A stretch of 64,000 nt of DNA, taken from Seramator thermalis (GTDB lineage: Bacteria > Bacteroidota > Bacteroidia > Bacteroidales > Dysgonomonadaceae). Shown in pieces: positions 33,928-44,400 of the stretch; within the stretch, counting starts at the first letter, position 1, and each line of letters begins with the position of its first letter. The stretch is from assembly GCF_004138125.1 (NCBI RefSeq), contig NZ_RXHS01000002.1:1-64000 (forward strand). Direction: 5' to 3'. Both the position numbers and the translations under genes were made by a program. The notes beneath the pieces were generated by a model that was not told the DNA's origin, searched no databases, and saw nothing but the letters and a program-made list of their open reading frames with translations.

Positions 33928-36900
33928 ATGGAAATATTAGATAACAAACAGGGCCGAACAGTTGAGCATGAGATAGCTAAACGGTTAGATTCAAACACTT
34001 CGGTGTCTGTCAGTACCGGAATGTTTAGCATCTATGCCTTTTATCTTTTGCGGGAAAAAATGAAACACACAAAAGGATTAAAAATCCTGCTTTTATCAAA
34101 CCCGCAAACAAAAAATCCTCAAGGGGTATCCATTGCCTTGGATAATACTTTTTGGGGAACCGCCGAAGAGGGAGGACTGAAAAGGCAACTCTTACTACGA
34201 TATGCAGCAGAAGAATGTACCCACATACTTGAAAGAAGTCGTATTCGTGCTTTGAGAGTTCCTAATTCATTCGGATTTAAGTTAATATTTATCCAAAATG
34301 AGCACGATAGCTGTGTAATCAATCCCGGTATGGCAGACTTCTGTGCAGATTCATTGGGTTTTATCAACTCGGAGAAACCACAGCTACATATTCTTCACAA
34401 CAAAAAAGAAGAGGTGGCGCAATACAAACAAATGTTTGACGGAATATGGTCGGATACTTCCATGTCCAAAGAGATTACAAAACTGGCTTTGGATGAGTTA
34501 AAAAAAGGGTTTAAGGACTACTCTCCCGATGCTGTGTATTACATGATTTTGCATCATCTTTTTCATTATTCCATTGTTGATTTTGCCGACGATAAGATTT
34601 TTAAATCAAGAACCGGATTTAAAGATAAAGAAATTTGGAATAAACTTTACAAGTTCCAGAAAGATGGTGTAATGGGGGCTATCGAGAAAATTGAAAAATA
34701 TGGCGGTTGTATTATTGCCGATAGTGTGGGGCTCGGAAAAACATTCGAAGCACTTGCCGTTATCAAATATTACGAATTGCGAAATGACCGTGTATTGGTA
34801 CTTTGCCCCAAGAAGTTGCGTGACAACTGGACAGTTTATACGCAAAACGACAAGCGCAACATTCTGATTAACGACCGTTTCAATTACGATGTGCTTAGCC
34901 ATACTGATTTAACTCGTGTGCGGGGTAAATCGGGGGATATTGACTTGGCGACAATTAATTGGTCAAATTATGATTTGGTCGTAATAGACGAATCGCATAA
35001 CTTCAGAAACAGCTATCCCTCTAAAGGCGAAATGACCCGTTATGCCCGCATGATGAATGAAGTCATCAAAAAGGGTGTAAAAACAAAACTGTTGATGCTT
35101 TCGGCGACACCGGTGAACAACCGGATGAATGATCTCAAAAACCAAATATCGTTTATCACGGAAGGCGACGACAGCGTGTTCGAAGAAGAGGGCATAGATA
35201 ATATATCCAACGTAATGAAGCTGGCGCAGCGGCAGTTTTCCGATTGGGCAAAATATTCGGATCGGAATATAAACGAGTTGTTCGACCGGTTGGATAATCG
35301 TTATTTCAAACTATTGGACATGCTTACTATCGCCCGTTCACGCAAGCATATCGTGAAATATTACGATTCGGCGGATGTGGGAAGGTTTCCGACCCGTTTG
35401 AGACCGATAAACGAGAAAACCGATATCGACAGTCAGCGATTATTTCCATCTTTAAGAAACATCAACAATGCTATTCGGAAGCTGAATCTGGCAAATTACT
35501 CGCCCGTATCTTCACTGAAAGAGGAGAAAAAAGCGGAATATGCGGCAAAATATGACTATCAGTTAAGTACGGGAAGTGTTTTTACGCAGTCCGACCGGGA
35601 AAAGAATCTGGTTGACCTTATGCGGGTGAATTACTTGAAGCGGATGGAGAGTTCCATCTATTCTTTTTATTTGAGTGTAAAAGCCCTATTAGAACAAGTC
35701 AATCAGAATTTATACAAGATAGAACATATAGCCGAATTGTCGGATAAATCCATTACCATAGACAGCATTGATTTAGAAGAGGATGAAAGTGACTACCTGA
35801 TTGGTAACAAGGTAAAAGTATTGCTTCAAGATATTGATTTGGTAAAATGGCGACAAGAGTTGGAATACGACCGCGATACACTTACAAAGCTAATGGAGAG
35901 TGCCGCCACCATATCGGCTGCTCGTGATGAAAAACTGACACGACTGAAAGAGGTCATCGCCCGCAAAATAGAAAACCCGATCAACGAAGACAATAAAAAA
36001 GTCATTGTTTTTACCGCTTTTGCGGATACGGCTACCTATCTTTATCAAGAATTGTCAGAATGGATATTGGATGAATATGGCTTATTTACCGCTTTGATAA
36101 AAGGAAGCGGGACAAATAAGACAAACTTCCCCGATATAGAAAGGAAAGAGATGAACGAACTGCTTACGCATTTCTCGCCTTATTCAAAAGAGCGTGATAA
36201 AACCTATCCGAATGTCAAAAGAGAAATAGACCTGCTCATTGCTACCGATTGCATTTCGGAAGGGCAAAACCTGCAAGATTGTGACTATTTGGTAAACTAT
36301 GATATCCATTGGAATCCGGTGCGTATCATTCAACGTTTCGGTCGTATCGACCGCTTAGGCTCCAAGAATGAACAGATCCAGTTAGTCAATTTCTGGCCGA
36401 ATATGGAGCTGAATGAATATATCAACTTAGAGAGCCGGGTGAAAGGGAAGATGGTCTTACTCGACATTTCCGCTACCGGAGAGGAGAATCTCATAGAGAT
36501 GAACGAAAACGACGAAATGACCGATTTGGAATATCGTCGCAAGCAGTTGGAGCAACTCCAAAGTACAGTACTCGATTTGGAAGACATTCAAGGTGGAATA
36601 ACCATTACGGATACCAATATGAACGATTTCCGAATGGATATTATGGAATACGAAAAAAAACACCTTGCTGATTTGCAGGATATTCCGTTGGGCATCCATA
36701 CCGTGGTCGAAACAGACGATGAAGAGATACCTCCCGGAACTATTTTCTGTATGCGTAGCTCTGTACAACAAAAAGGGCAAAGCCTGTTGGCTCCTTATTA
36801 TTTGGTTTATATGGGCGAAGGTGGAGAACCTGTTTTGGGCTATATGCAGGGAAAACGTTGTTTGGATTATCTGAAAAAACTGTGTCAGGGCAAAACGGAA

Positions 36901-37128
36901 GTACTGGCAGAGTTGGCGCAAAACCTAAAAAAAGAGACAAAGAACTATGCCAATATGAAAGCCTATTCGTCCGCTTTTCAGTTAGCCATTGAGAGTGTCA
37001 TCGGTAAATCGCAAGAGGTAGGTGCTGCTTCGTTTTTCTCTACAGAGTTAGTTTCGCTCAATGCCGAAGGGGTTACCTCACAAAGCGATTTTGATATTGT
37101 GGCATTTGTTGTTGTCAAGCGGAAATAA
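33928..37128 (+). CDS. SNF2-type helicase of the defence operon
   Basis: A superfamily 2 ATPase of 1066 residues. The N-terminal ~210 residues (RLDSNTSVSVSTGMFSIYAF) resemble the PLD-like or sensor domain of related helicases, but no HxK(x)4D catalytic motif is visible. The motor begins near 255: Walker A DSVGLGKTFEA near 266, DESH near 353, SATP near 392, motif V with SEGQNLQDCD near 778, and motif VI QRFGRIDRLG near 801. It is not a HsdR-like subunit, since no PD-(D/E)XK motif is seen. DISARM and related systems use SNF2 proteins of this sort with a methylase. A role in translocating on or sensing foreign DNA is inferred. It is followed at 56 nt by the AbiEi-like gene. Confidence 0.85.
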   Translation: MEILDNKQGRTVEHEIAKRLDSNTSVSVSTGMFSIYAFYLLREKMKHTKGLKILLLSNPQTKNPQGVSIALDNTFWGTAEEGGLKRQLLLRYAAEECTHILERSRIRALRVPNSFGFKLIFIQNEHDSCVINPGMADFCADSLGFINSEKPQLHILHNKKEEVAQYKQMFDGIWSDTSMSKEITKLALDELKKGFKDYSPDAVYYMILHHLFHYSIVDFADDKIFKSRTGFKDKEIWNKLYKFQKDGVMGAIEKIEKYGGCIIADSVGLGKTFEALAVIKYYELRNDRVLVLCPKKLRDNWTVYTQNDKRNILINDRFNYDVLSHTDLTRVRGKSGDIDLATINWSNYDLVVIDESHNFRNSYPSKGEMTRYARMMNEVIKKGVKTKLLMLSATPVNNRMNDLKNQISFITEGDDSVFEEEGIDNISNVMKLAQRQFSDWAKYSDRNINELFDRLDNRYFKLLDMLTIARSRKHIVKYYDSADVGRFPTRLRPINEKTDIDSQRLFPSLRNINNAIRKLNLANYSPVSSLKEEKKAEYAAKYDYQLSTGSVFTQSDREKNLVDLMRVNYLKRMESSIYSFYLSVKALLEQVNQNLYKIEHIAELSDKSITIDSIDLEEDESDYLIGNKVKVLLQDIDLVKWRQELEYDRDTLTKLMESAATISAARDEKLTRLKEVIARKIENPINEDNKKVIVFTAFADTATYLYQELSEWILDEYGLFTALIKGSGTNKTNFPDIERKEMNELLTHFSPYSKERDKTYPNVKREIDLLIATDCISEGQNLQDCDYLVNYDIHWNPVRIIQRFGRIDRLGSKNEQIQLVNFWPNMELNEYINLESRVKGKMVLLDISATGEENLIEMNENDEMTDLEYRRKQLEQLQSTVLDLEDIQGGITITDTNMNDFRMDIMEYEKKHLADLQDIPLGIHTVVETDDEEIPPGTIFCMRSSVQQKGQSLLAPYYLVYMGEGGEPVLGYMQGKRCLDYLKKLCQGKTEVLAELAQNLKKETKNYANMKAYSSAFQLAIESVIGKSQEVGAASFFSTELVSLNAEGVTSQSDFDIVAFVVVKRK

Positions 37129-37141
37129 TTCTTTATCTTTG
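37105..37141 (+). promoter_or_regulatory. Promoter before the AbiEi-like antitoxin gene
   Basis: TATCTTTG (37134-37141) matches TAnnTTTG. TTTG/TTG elements at 37105-37114 lie 19-25 nt upstream. It overlaps the end of the helicase gene and places the start site inside the inverted repeat at 37141-37167. Confidence 0.55.
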
Positions 37142-37167
37142 TCCGAAATCTACCGAATATTTCGGAC
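37141..37167. promoter_or_regulatory. Inverted-repeat operator for the AbiE-like module
   Basis: GTCCGAAAT (37141-37149) and ATTTCGGAC (37159-37167) form a perfect 9-bp inverted repeat with a 9-nt spacer. It covers the predicted transcription start and ends 17 nt before the antitoxin ATG. AbiEi antitoxins bind inverted repeats to repress their own promoter, so this fits an autoregulatory operator. Confidence 0.6.
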
Positions 37168-37184
37168 AATATTATTGGGGTTTA

Positions 37185-37805
37185 ATGATGGAAGAGAATA
37201 TTTCACAAAAAGTTAGAGATCGAGTAACTCGCTTTAAGAAAGGCGATTTGTTCACTGTGCGTGATTTTGAAGATTTAAATAATGATAGCCTTGTTACCCG
37301 AACGTTATCCCGTCTGCAAAATGAAGGCATCATTGTTCGTGTGGCAACCGGCATCTATATGAATCCCATAAAAACGCAATTTGGTGTTCTGCACCCTACG
37401 ATTGACCAAATTGCCCACAAAATAGCCGAACGAGACAGGGCTCAGATTATGCCAACCGGTGATACTGCCTTAAATATTTTGGGCTTTTCTACTCAAGTAC
37501 CGATGAACGCCGTATATATTACCAACGGAGCTAAGCGAAAAGTGCAAGTTGGCGAAAGAAATATTATTTTCAAAAATGTTGTTCAGAAAAACTTTCAATT
37601 CAAGGGTAAGCTTCTGCCATTGATAATTATTGCACTAAAAGAACTTGGAGAAAATCAGGTAACGGACGAAATAAAGGACAAAATAAGTAAGCTTCTTTCG
37701 GAGAGTGATGCCGAAGAGCGAGCAACAATGATGCACGATTTATACCTGTCGCCGGTATGGATGAAAGAATTGCTATTACCAATCATAAAAACAGTAACAG
37801 AATGA
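37185..37805 (+). CDS. DUF6088 / AbiEi-like antitoxin
   Basis: A 206-residue type IV antitoxin-like protein. The N-terminal winged helix (about 1-60, GDLFTVRDFEDL...VTRTLSRLQNEGIIVRV) is for DNA binding. The rest (AERDRAQIMPTGDTALNILG and GAKRKVQVGERNIIF) matches DUF6088 proteins, which are often encoded beside AbiEii toxins. Its stop overlaps the toxin start (ATGA at 37802-37805), a hallmark of coupled translation. It has its own promoter and operator. In AbiE systems the antitoxin represses the operon and counters the toxin without stable binding. That behaviour is known for the family and inferred here. Confidence 0.85.
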   Translation: MMEENISQKVRDRVTRFKKGDLFTVRDFEDLNNDSLVTRTLSRLQNEGIIVRVATGIYMNPIKTQFGVLHPTIDQIAHKIAERDRAQIMPTGDTALNILGFSTQVPMNAVYITNGAKRKVQVGERNIIFKNVVQKNFQFKGKLLPLIIIALKELGENQVTDEIKDKISKLLSESDAEERATMMHDLYLSPVWMKELLLPIIKTVTE

Positions 37806-38794
37806 GTATTTGGCTGAATTATAGCGAAGATGAAAAAATGGTTTTGCTACAACAAACAGCAGTGGCCAGAAAAATTTCAGCAGAACAGGCAATTGAAAAG
37901 GATTGGTGGGTAACGGCCATTTTGGTAGCATTGTCAAAATCTTCGTGGGCGGATTTTCTGCAATTCAAAGGAGGAACTTCGCTCAGCAAAGCGTGGGGAT
38001 TGATTAGTCGCTTCAGTGAAGATATAGATTTGACTATAAGTCGTTCGTTTTTCGATCTACCTGAAGAAACCAATCAGCAACGAACAAAAATTCGCCGAGA
38101 AGCTTTCCATTACATAGAAGAGAAGTTGCTCCCCGAGTTAGATAGCATACTTTCTTCAGAAGGAATAACAGGTTATAAAGTTGAGCTTGTTACAAAAAAC
38201 AGTAGCGATATGGTAACTTTAGTAGAAGTAAAATACAAAAGTATTCTTCCGACTAAAATAGATTACCTCCTTCCGGTTGTCAAGATTGAGTTCAGTGCCA
38301 TGTCTCTTGACGAGCCGTTTGAAAATCGAGAAATTGCAACGCTTATCCATTCCCGGTTTCCTGAAATTGATAGCGAAATAAAGTCACTTTTTAAGTCTGT
38401 ATTGCCTGAACGCACCTTTTTGGAAAAAATATTCTTGTTGCACGAGGAGTATCAAAAGGAAAATCCACGCACGGATAGGATGTCAAGACATTTATACGAT
38501 TTGGAAAAGATGATGGATAGCTCTTTCGCTCAATCAGCGTTGCAAGATACGGACTTATACAAAGCCGTTGTCAATCATCGTCAAAAGTTCAACAGCATAA
38601 AGGATGTTGACTATACAACACACGAACCTGCTCAGATCCGGATTTGTCCTCCCGACCACTTGATGGGGAGTTGGAGAAAAGATTACGAAAACATGAAAGA
38701 GAGTTTCATTTATGATAAAGACAAAAAAACATTCGATAAACTTATCGAGAGGATGGAAGAGCTTACCGACAGGATAAGAAAAATCAACCTATAA
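37802..38794 (+). CDS. AbiEii/AbiGii-family nucleotidyltransferase toxin
   Basis: A 330-residue nucleotidyltransferase-fold toxin. I start it at the ATG at 37802, which overlaps the antitoxin stop; an upstream ATG at 37757 is in frame but inside the antitoxin gene. The catalytic motif is complete: FKGGTSLSKAWGLISRFSEDIDL (GG-T/S near 57, D-x-D near 74). Enzymes of this family add nucleotides to tRNA acceptor ends or other targets and cause growth arrest. The stop overlaps the DUF4391 start (TAATG at 38792-38796). That tight linkage inside a restriction operon is unusual. Confidence 0.88.
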   Translation: MSIWLNYSEDEKMVLLQQTAVARKISAEQAIEKDWWVTAILVALSKSSWADFLQFKGGTSLSKAWGLISRFSEDIDLTISRSFFDLPEETNQQRTKIRREAFHYIEEKLLPELDSILSSEGITGYKVELVTKNSSDMVTLVEVKYKSILPTKIDYLLPVVKIEFSAMSLDEPFENREIATLIHSRFPEIDSEIKSLFKSVLPERTFLEKIFLLHEEYQKENPRTDRMSRHLYDLEKMMDSSFAQSALQDTDLYKAVVNHRQKFNSIKDVDYTTHEPAQIRICPPDHLMGSWRKDYENMKESFIYDKDKKTFDKLIERMEELTDRIRKINL

Positions 38795-39537
38795 TGATAG
38801 AGTACTTCAACATACCGTCTGGGGCATTAATCAATACGCCTATCAGCAAAAAACTTTTTGCCGAGAAAGCGCCTTTGTCTGCTGGGGAAAAACGGTTGTT
38901 GCGTGAAGAGATAGAAAAGCTCACGATGAAAGGTTTATTGCAGACCCGCACCATTGGATTGGCTGCATACATGGATGATGAACAGGCTTACGACCAAATC
39001 ATCATTGCCGAAGCAAGTATCAAGAATCCGGCTAAAGCGATGCCGGTAGCTACCTTGGTACAGAAAGCCTTTCCTGCTCCGATGTTTTTAGTTATTCATT
39101 GCGACGAAAGTTTTTCTGTGAATTGGTGCGTAAAACGAATCAATCAGGCGGATAAAACAAGGCGGGTGATGGAAGAACAACAAATAACCCGTTTCTTTGT
39201 ACCTGAAGGCGACGATAGCATTATTCGTGCTTGGTTGCCTTCGTTAGATATAGCACGCATCCGCTGTAATTCACTGAAAGAACTATTCGAAGCCTTGGCA
39301 AACCGCCTGTTGATGCTGGCAGTTTCCGACGAGGCAGGTATCTATCTCGAAAGCGACAGGCAGAAAACAGAGCAATACCGTGTCTTGCTGGAACAGTTAA
39401 ATACCAACCGCATGGAACAAAAACGAATAACCGCTGAAGTAAAAGCGGAAACGCAATTCAACCTCCGTTTAAAGCTGACAACAAAACTGAAAGAGTTACA
39501 ACAACAAGAAAAAATATTGAAAAATCAATTGATATAG
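38794..39537 (+). CDS. DUF4391 protein between toxin and Mod genes
   Basis: A 247-residue protein of the DUF4391 family, of unknown function, typically encoded next to type III-like modification genes. The globular part (about 1-190) contains TIGLAAYMDDEQAYDQIIIA and LVIHCDESFSVNWCVKRIN. The last ~50 residues (EQLNTNRMEQKRITAEVK and following) form a coiled coil suited to bind a partner. It overlaps the toxin stop and ends 2 nt before the Mod start, so its level is locked to both. It may be an assembly factor for Mod-Res or a link to the helicase; neither is demonstrated. Confidence 0.8.
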   Translation: MIEYFNIPSGALINTPISKKLFAEKAPLSAGEKRLLREEIEKLTMKGLLQTRTIGLAAYMDDEQAYDQIIIAEASIKNPAKAMPVATLVQKAFPAPMFLVIHCDESFSVNWCVKRINQADKTRRVMEEQQITRFFVPEGDDSIIRAWLPSLDIARIRCNSLKELFEALANRLLMLAVSDEAGIYLESDRQKTEQYRVLLEQLNTNRMEQKRITAEVKAETQFNLRLKLTTKLKELQQQEKILKNQLI

Positions 39538-39539
39538 CT

Positions 39540-41480
39540 ATGCAAAAGACAAACATACCGCAAGCCGAGAGCAAAAGTGCCGACTTGGTGGCACAAAATC
39601 TGGAGCAACTGAAACAGATTTTGCCTGAAGTGATAAAAGAAGGTCGTGTGGACTTTGAAGCACTAAATGACCTGTTGGGCAACTATGGCGACACCGCCGA
39701 AGAGCGTTTCTGTCTCAACTGGGCAGGCAAAGCCAACGCACGGCGTGAAGCACAAAAGCGAAGCACGGGAACACTCCGCCCTTGCCCCGAAGAGAGTGTG
39801 GATTGGGATACGACCGATAATCTCTACATTGAGGGCGACAACTTGGAGGTGTTGAAACTTTTGCAAAAGAGCTACCACAGCCGTGTTAAGATGATCTACA
39901 TTGACCCGCCCTACAACACCGGGAAGGACTTCGTGTATAAGGATAACTATGCGGATAACATGAAGAACTATCTGGAGCTGACGGGGCAGGACAAAAAACT
40001 CTCCACCAATACCGAAAGTGACGGGCGCTACCATTCCAACTGGCTGAATATGATGTATCCGAGACTGAAACTTGCTCGCAACCTGTTGACGGATGATGGG
40101 GTGATATTTATTTCGATTGATGATAATGAGGTGGCAAATTTACGGAAAGTTTGTGATGAGATTTTTGGGGAGGAGAATTTTGTGGCACAACTTGTTTGGA
40201 CTAATAAAGAAGGAGGAGGAAGCTCTGATAGCAAATTATTTAGGTTAAAACACGAATATATATTATGTTATTGTAAACAGATAGAACTTGTAGAGGTCAT
40301 AGGATTGCCTGTTGGAAATGAAGACAGGTATAAATCTGAAGATGAATATGTTTCTATTAGAGGGAAGTATTATTTGCAGAAAATGGGCATGGGGTCTATA
40401 CAATACTCTGAATCATTAGATTATCCTATAAAAGCTCCTGATGGAACATTAATAAATCCAATAGATAATAACAATGGGCGAAAAGCTTGTTGGAGATGGT
40501 CAAAGCCTAAATATGATTGGGGAGTAGAAAATGGTTTCATTGTTATAAAGAAAGACAGGGATGGTATCTGGACTGTATATTCTAAACAATATTTGAACTG
40601 CGATAATGAAGGAAATATTATATCAAGGACACAAAGACCAATGGGAGTTATTGATGAATTTTCCAGTACTCAAGGAGCCAAGTTATTGTATAATTTAGGA
40701 TTAGGGGATTACTTTGATTATTCAAAACCAAAAGAACTAATGGAATATTTAATAAATCGATTATCCAACAAAGACTCTCTCATTCTCGACTTCTTCTCCG
40801 GCTCTGCTACCACCGCCCATGCAGTGATGCAACTCAACGCCGAAGATGGAGGTAACCGCAAATACATCTGTGTACAAATACCCGAACCTACGCCTGAAGA
40901 TAGCGAAGCTCGCAAAGCTGGATATACCACCATTCCCGAAATAGCCAAGGAGCGTATCCGCCGTGCAGGTAAAAAAATAATGGAAGAGCAAAAAGCAAAA
41001 GCCGAAAAAGAAGGCGGACTATTTGCTGAAGAAGAGAAGAAATTAGACATCGGTTTCAAAGTATTTAAACTCGACAGCTCAAATATTAATGCTTGGGATA
41101 GCGATCCCGAAAATCTGGAAGCAAGCCTGAGCAACTCGCTGTTTAATATCAAAATAGATAGAAGTGAAGATGATCTGTTGTATGAGATACTGATCAAATA
41201 CGGCATTGAGTTGACCGAAAAGATTAATCGTCACACCATAGATGGAAAAACCGTGTATGAAATGGGTGCCGGTTCGTTGATTGTCTGCTTGGCAGAAAGC
41301 CTATCCACGGCAGTTGCCGACGGTATCGGTAAACTCTACAAAGAGGTAAGCCCCGAAGGAGTGGATGCCAATTGCCGTGTGGTATTCAAAGAAGCCGGGT
41401 TTAATGGTTCGGACGAAGTGAAAACCAATACGCTGCTGATCTTGAAACAGCACGGCATTACGAATGTGGCAACCGTTTAA
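39540..41480 (+). CDS. Type III DNA methyltransferase (Mod)
   Basis: An N6-adenine methyltransferase of beta order, the specificity and modification subunit of type III restriction. At 646 residues it is a typical Mod. The DPPYNTGKDF catalytic motif (DPPY near 122) precedes the AdoMet motif LDFFSGSATTAHAV (near 415), as in beta MTases. The target recognition domain lies between them, about residues 195-410. That stretch (about 40,130-40,785) is clearly more AT-rich than the flanks, pointing to recombinational exchange of specificity. It begins 2 nt after the DUF4391 gene and is followed at 14 nt by Res. Confidence 0.93.
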   Translation: MQKTNIPQAESKSADLVAQNLEQLKQILPEVIKEGRVDFEALNDLLGNYGDTAEERFCLNWAGKANARREAQKRSTGTLRPCPEESVDWDTTDNLYIEGDNLEVLKLLQKSYHSRVKMIYIDPPYNTGKDFVYKDNYADNMKNYLELTGQDKKLSTNTESDGRYHSNWLNMMYPRLKLARNLLTDDGVIFISIDDNEVANLRKVCDEIFGEENFVAQLVWTNKEGGGSSDSKLFRLKHEYILCYCKQIELVEVIGLPVGNEDRYKSEDEYVSIRGKYYLQKMGMGSIQYSESLDYPIKAPDGTLINPIDNNNGRKACWRWSKPKYDWGVENGFIVIKKDRDGIWTVYSKQYLNCDNEGNIISRTQRPMGVIDEFSSTQGAKLLYNLGLGDYFDYSKPKELMEYLINRLSNKDSLILDFFSGSATTAHAVMQLNAEDGGNRKYICVQIPEPTPEDSEARKAGYTTIPEIAKERIRRAGKKIMEEQKAKAEKEGGLFAEEEKKLDIGFKVFKLDSSNINAWDSDPENLEASLSNSLFNIKIDRSEDDLLYEILIKYGIELTEKINRHTIDGKTVYEMGAGSLIVCLAESLSTAVADGIGKLYKEVSPEGVDANCRVVFKEAGFNGSDEVKTNTLLILKQHGITNVATV

Positions 41481-41494
41481 AGAGAGGACGCAGT

Positions 41495-44400
41495 ATGGCT
41501 AAAAATATGACATTAAAATTCGAGAGTCACCTCGAATATCAGGACGACGCAGTAAATAGTATCTGCGATATATTTGAAGGCGAAGAGATTTTCCAAAGCA
41601 ATTTCTCTATCACGCCCATCAAGGGAGAAGAAAGTTCGCTATGGAAAAGCGCTACTATCGGTATCGGCAACTCTTTAAAAATGATTGAGGAAGATATGCT
41701 TGCCAATATGCAGCGCATCCAATTGCGTAACGGCGTGCCGCAATCGACCGCCGAGAGTTTCAAGAAAGAGGGAATGAACTTCTCCGTAGAAATGGAGACC
41801 GGTACAGGTAAAACCTACGTCTATTTGAAAACGATTTTTGAACTCAATAAGCGTTACGGTTTTACCAAGTTTATCATTGTAGTGCCGAGCATCGCCATCA
41901 AAGAGGGTACATACAAATCCTTACAGATCACCAAAGAGCACTTCAAAAGCGAATACGAGAATGTAGTGTACGATTATTTTGTGTACGATGCCGCCAAATT
42001 AGAGCAAGTACGCTCGTTTGCCACGGGTGACAGTATTCAGATTATGGTGATCAATATTGATGCATTCCGCAAAAGTTTCGAAAGTGAAGATGAAAACAGC
42101 AAGTCAAACATTATCCACCGTTACAACGATAAGTTGGGCTACAAACCCATCGACCTGATTAAAGAAACGAATCCGATAGTGATTATCGACGAACCGCAAA
42201 GTGTGGATAATACCGACAAAGCGAAAGAAGCTATCGCTGCGCTCAATCCGCTCTGCTGTTTGCGCTATTCTGCCACACACCGCACACCTTACAACATGAT
42301 GTATAAGCTCGATTCGGTGGATGCTTACGAACTGAAATTAGTAAAACAGATTGAAGTGGCGACTGCTACTGTGGAAGGTTTCCAAAACGATGCGTATATC
42401 GACCTGATAAAAGTGGACAATAAAGCCGGAATTAAAGCACAGGTAGAATTGGATTTTCAAAACAAAGGAAAAGTTAACCGCAAGAAAACGTGGGTAAAGC
42501 AAGGACAGGATTTATTTGATATCACCAAGCGCGAGCAATACGAAGGGTATATCGTGGAAGATATTTGGTACGATGGCGAACGCTGGAATATGTCGTTTAC
42601 AAGCAATGATAAGATTATAGAACAAGGCGTTGTGTCGGGGAGTTTGAGTGACGACCTGCTGAAACGAGAGCAAATACGCATGACCATCGAGGCGCATCTT
42701 GACAAAGAAATAGTGCTCAATCCGCAAGGAATAAAAGTGCTGAGCCTGTTCTTTATCGACAAAGTCGCCAACTACCGGGAGTACGATGCTGAAGGGAATC
42801 GCCAAAACGGGAAGTATGCCCGTATTTTTGAAGAAGAATATAACAACCTGATACAGAAACCGAAATACCGTTCTTTATTTAATGAAATGAAGGACAAGGA
42901 TGTGGATGTTAGCCAGATCCACGATGGATATTTCTCGGTGGATAAGAAAGGGAAAGCCTCGAACAATAAAGATAAATTTGAAGTTTTTGTAGACACCTCC
43001 GGGAAAACGGCTAAAGACGATGATGCGTTCAATCTGATTATGCGCGATAAGGAACGACTGCTGAGCTTCGAAACGCCACTCCGCTTTATTTTCTCCCACT
43101 CCGCCTTGCGTGAGGGTTGGGACAATCCGAATGTGTTCCAAATCTGTACGCTTAACGAAACAACCAAAGAGATAAAGAAACGGCAAGAGATTGGGCGGGG
43201 ACTTCGTTTGTGTGTCAATCAGGACGGCGAACGGGTAAAAGGTTTTGACGTAAACACACTTACTGTGATGGCAAACGAAAGCTATGAAGAGTTCGCCAAA
43301 GCGTTGCAGAATGAAATAGAGGAAGATACCGGAATTAAGTTCGGTTACCTGCATAAACATTCTTTCGCCCGTATTGAAGTAGGTGCGGATCAGGACAAAG
43401 CGATGTATCTGAACGAAGAAAAATCGGTTCGACTTTACGACTATTTCGTGGAGAAAGGCTATGTCAGAGAAGAAGTTGTCAACAAGAAAACCAAAGAGAT
43501 TGCCGCTAAAGTGCAGGAAAAACTGAAAATAGACTTGCGCGACAATCGGGTAGCTATTCCCGAAGAATTTGACTATATTAAAACACCGATTCTGAAAGTA
43601 TTGAAGCGTATCAGCGGAAACTTTATGAATATCAAAAACCGGGACGATGTGCGTCGGGTAACATTCAAGAAAGAGTTTTTTATCAATAACGAAGATTTCA
43701 AGAATCTATGGGATCGGATAAAATACAAAACGACGTACTCCGTAAAAATTGATTCGGACAAATTGATCGATCAATGCGCTCAACGGATATACGAAGAGGT
43801 GGTGGTAGGCAAAGGACGCTTTGTTACCCGCAAAATAAAATTAGCGATTACCGAAGGGGGCGTTCTGGAGGGAGAAGATTCTCCTCGTGAATCGACACGG
43901 ATTATGGACGATACGGTTTCGATACTGCCGGATATTGTTACTTACCTGCAAAACGAGACCGGACTGACCCGTCAATCCATCGTTTCCATCTTGATTGGGA
44001 GCAAACGCCTGGAAGCGTTTAAGAAAAATCCTCAAGCCTTTATCGAATCGGTTATTGATATCATTCGTAACGAGATGCGCCTCTTATTGGTTGATGGCAT
44101 CAAATACAAGCGGATAGATAAGGATATGTGGTGTCAGGAACTGTTTGAAAACAAAGAGCTGCAAGGTTATCTAAGCAGCAACTTACTGGAAAGTAACAAA
44201 TCACCCTACGATTATGTGATTTATGATTCGGAAACAGAGCGCAGTATGGCACAACGATTTGAAAGCTCCGATAATGTTAAGGTGTTTACCAAACTACCCT
44301 CCTGGTTTAAGATTGATACGCCATTGGGAGCCTATAATCCCGACTGGGCACTTGTTTGGGATGACGGTCACGAGCAGAAACTTTATTTTGTTGTAGAGAC

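Noticed and set aside
33928-37128. Reading the SNF2 protein as HsdR of a type I system
   Set aside because: No PD-(D/E)XK nuclease motif and no HsdM/HsdS-like gene next to it; the neighbouring genes form a type III pair.
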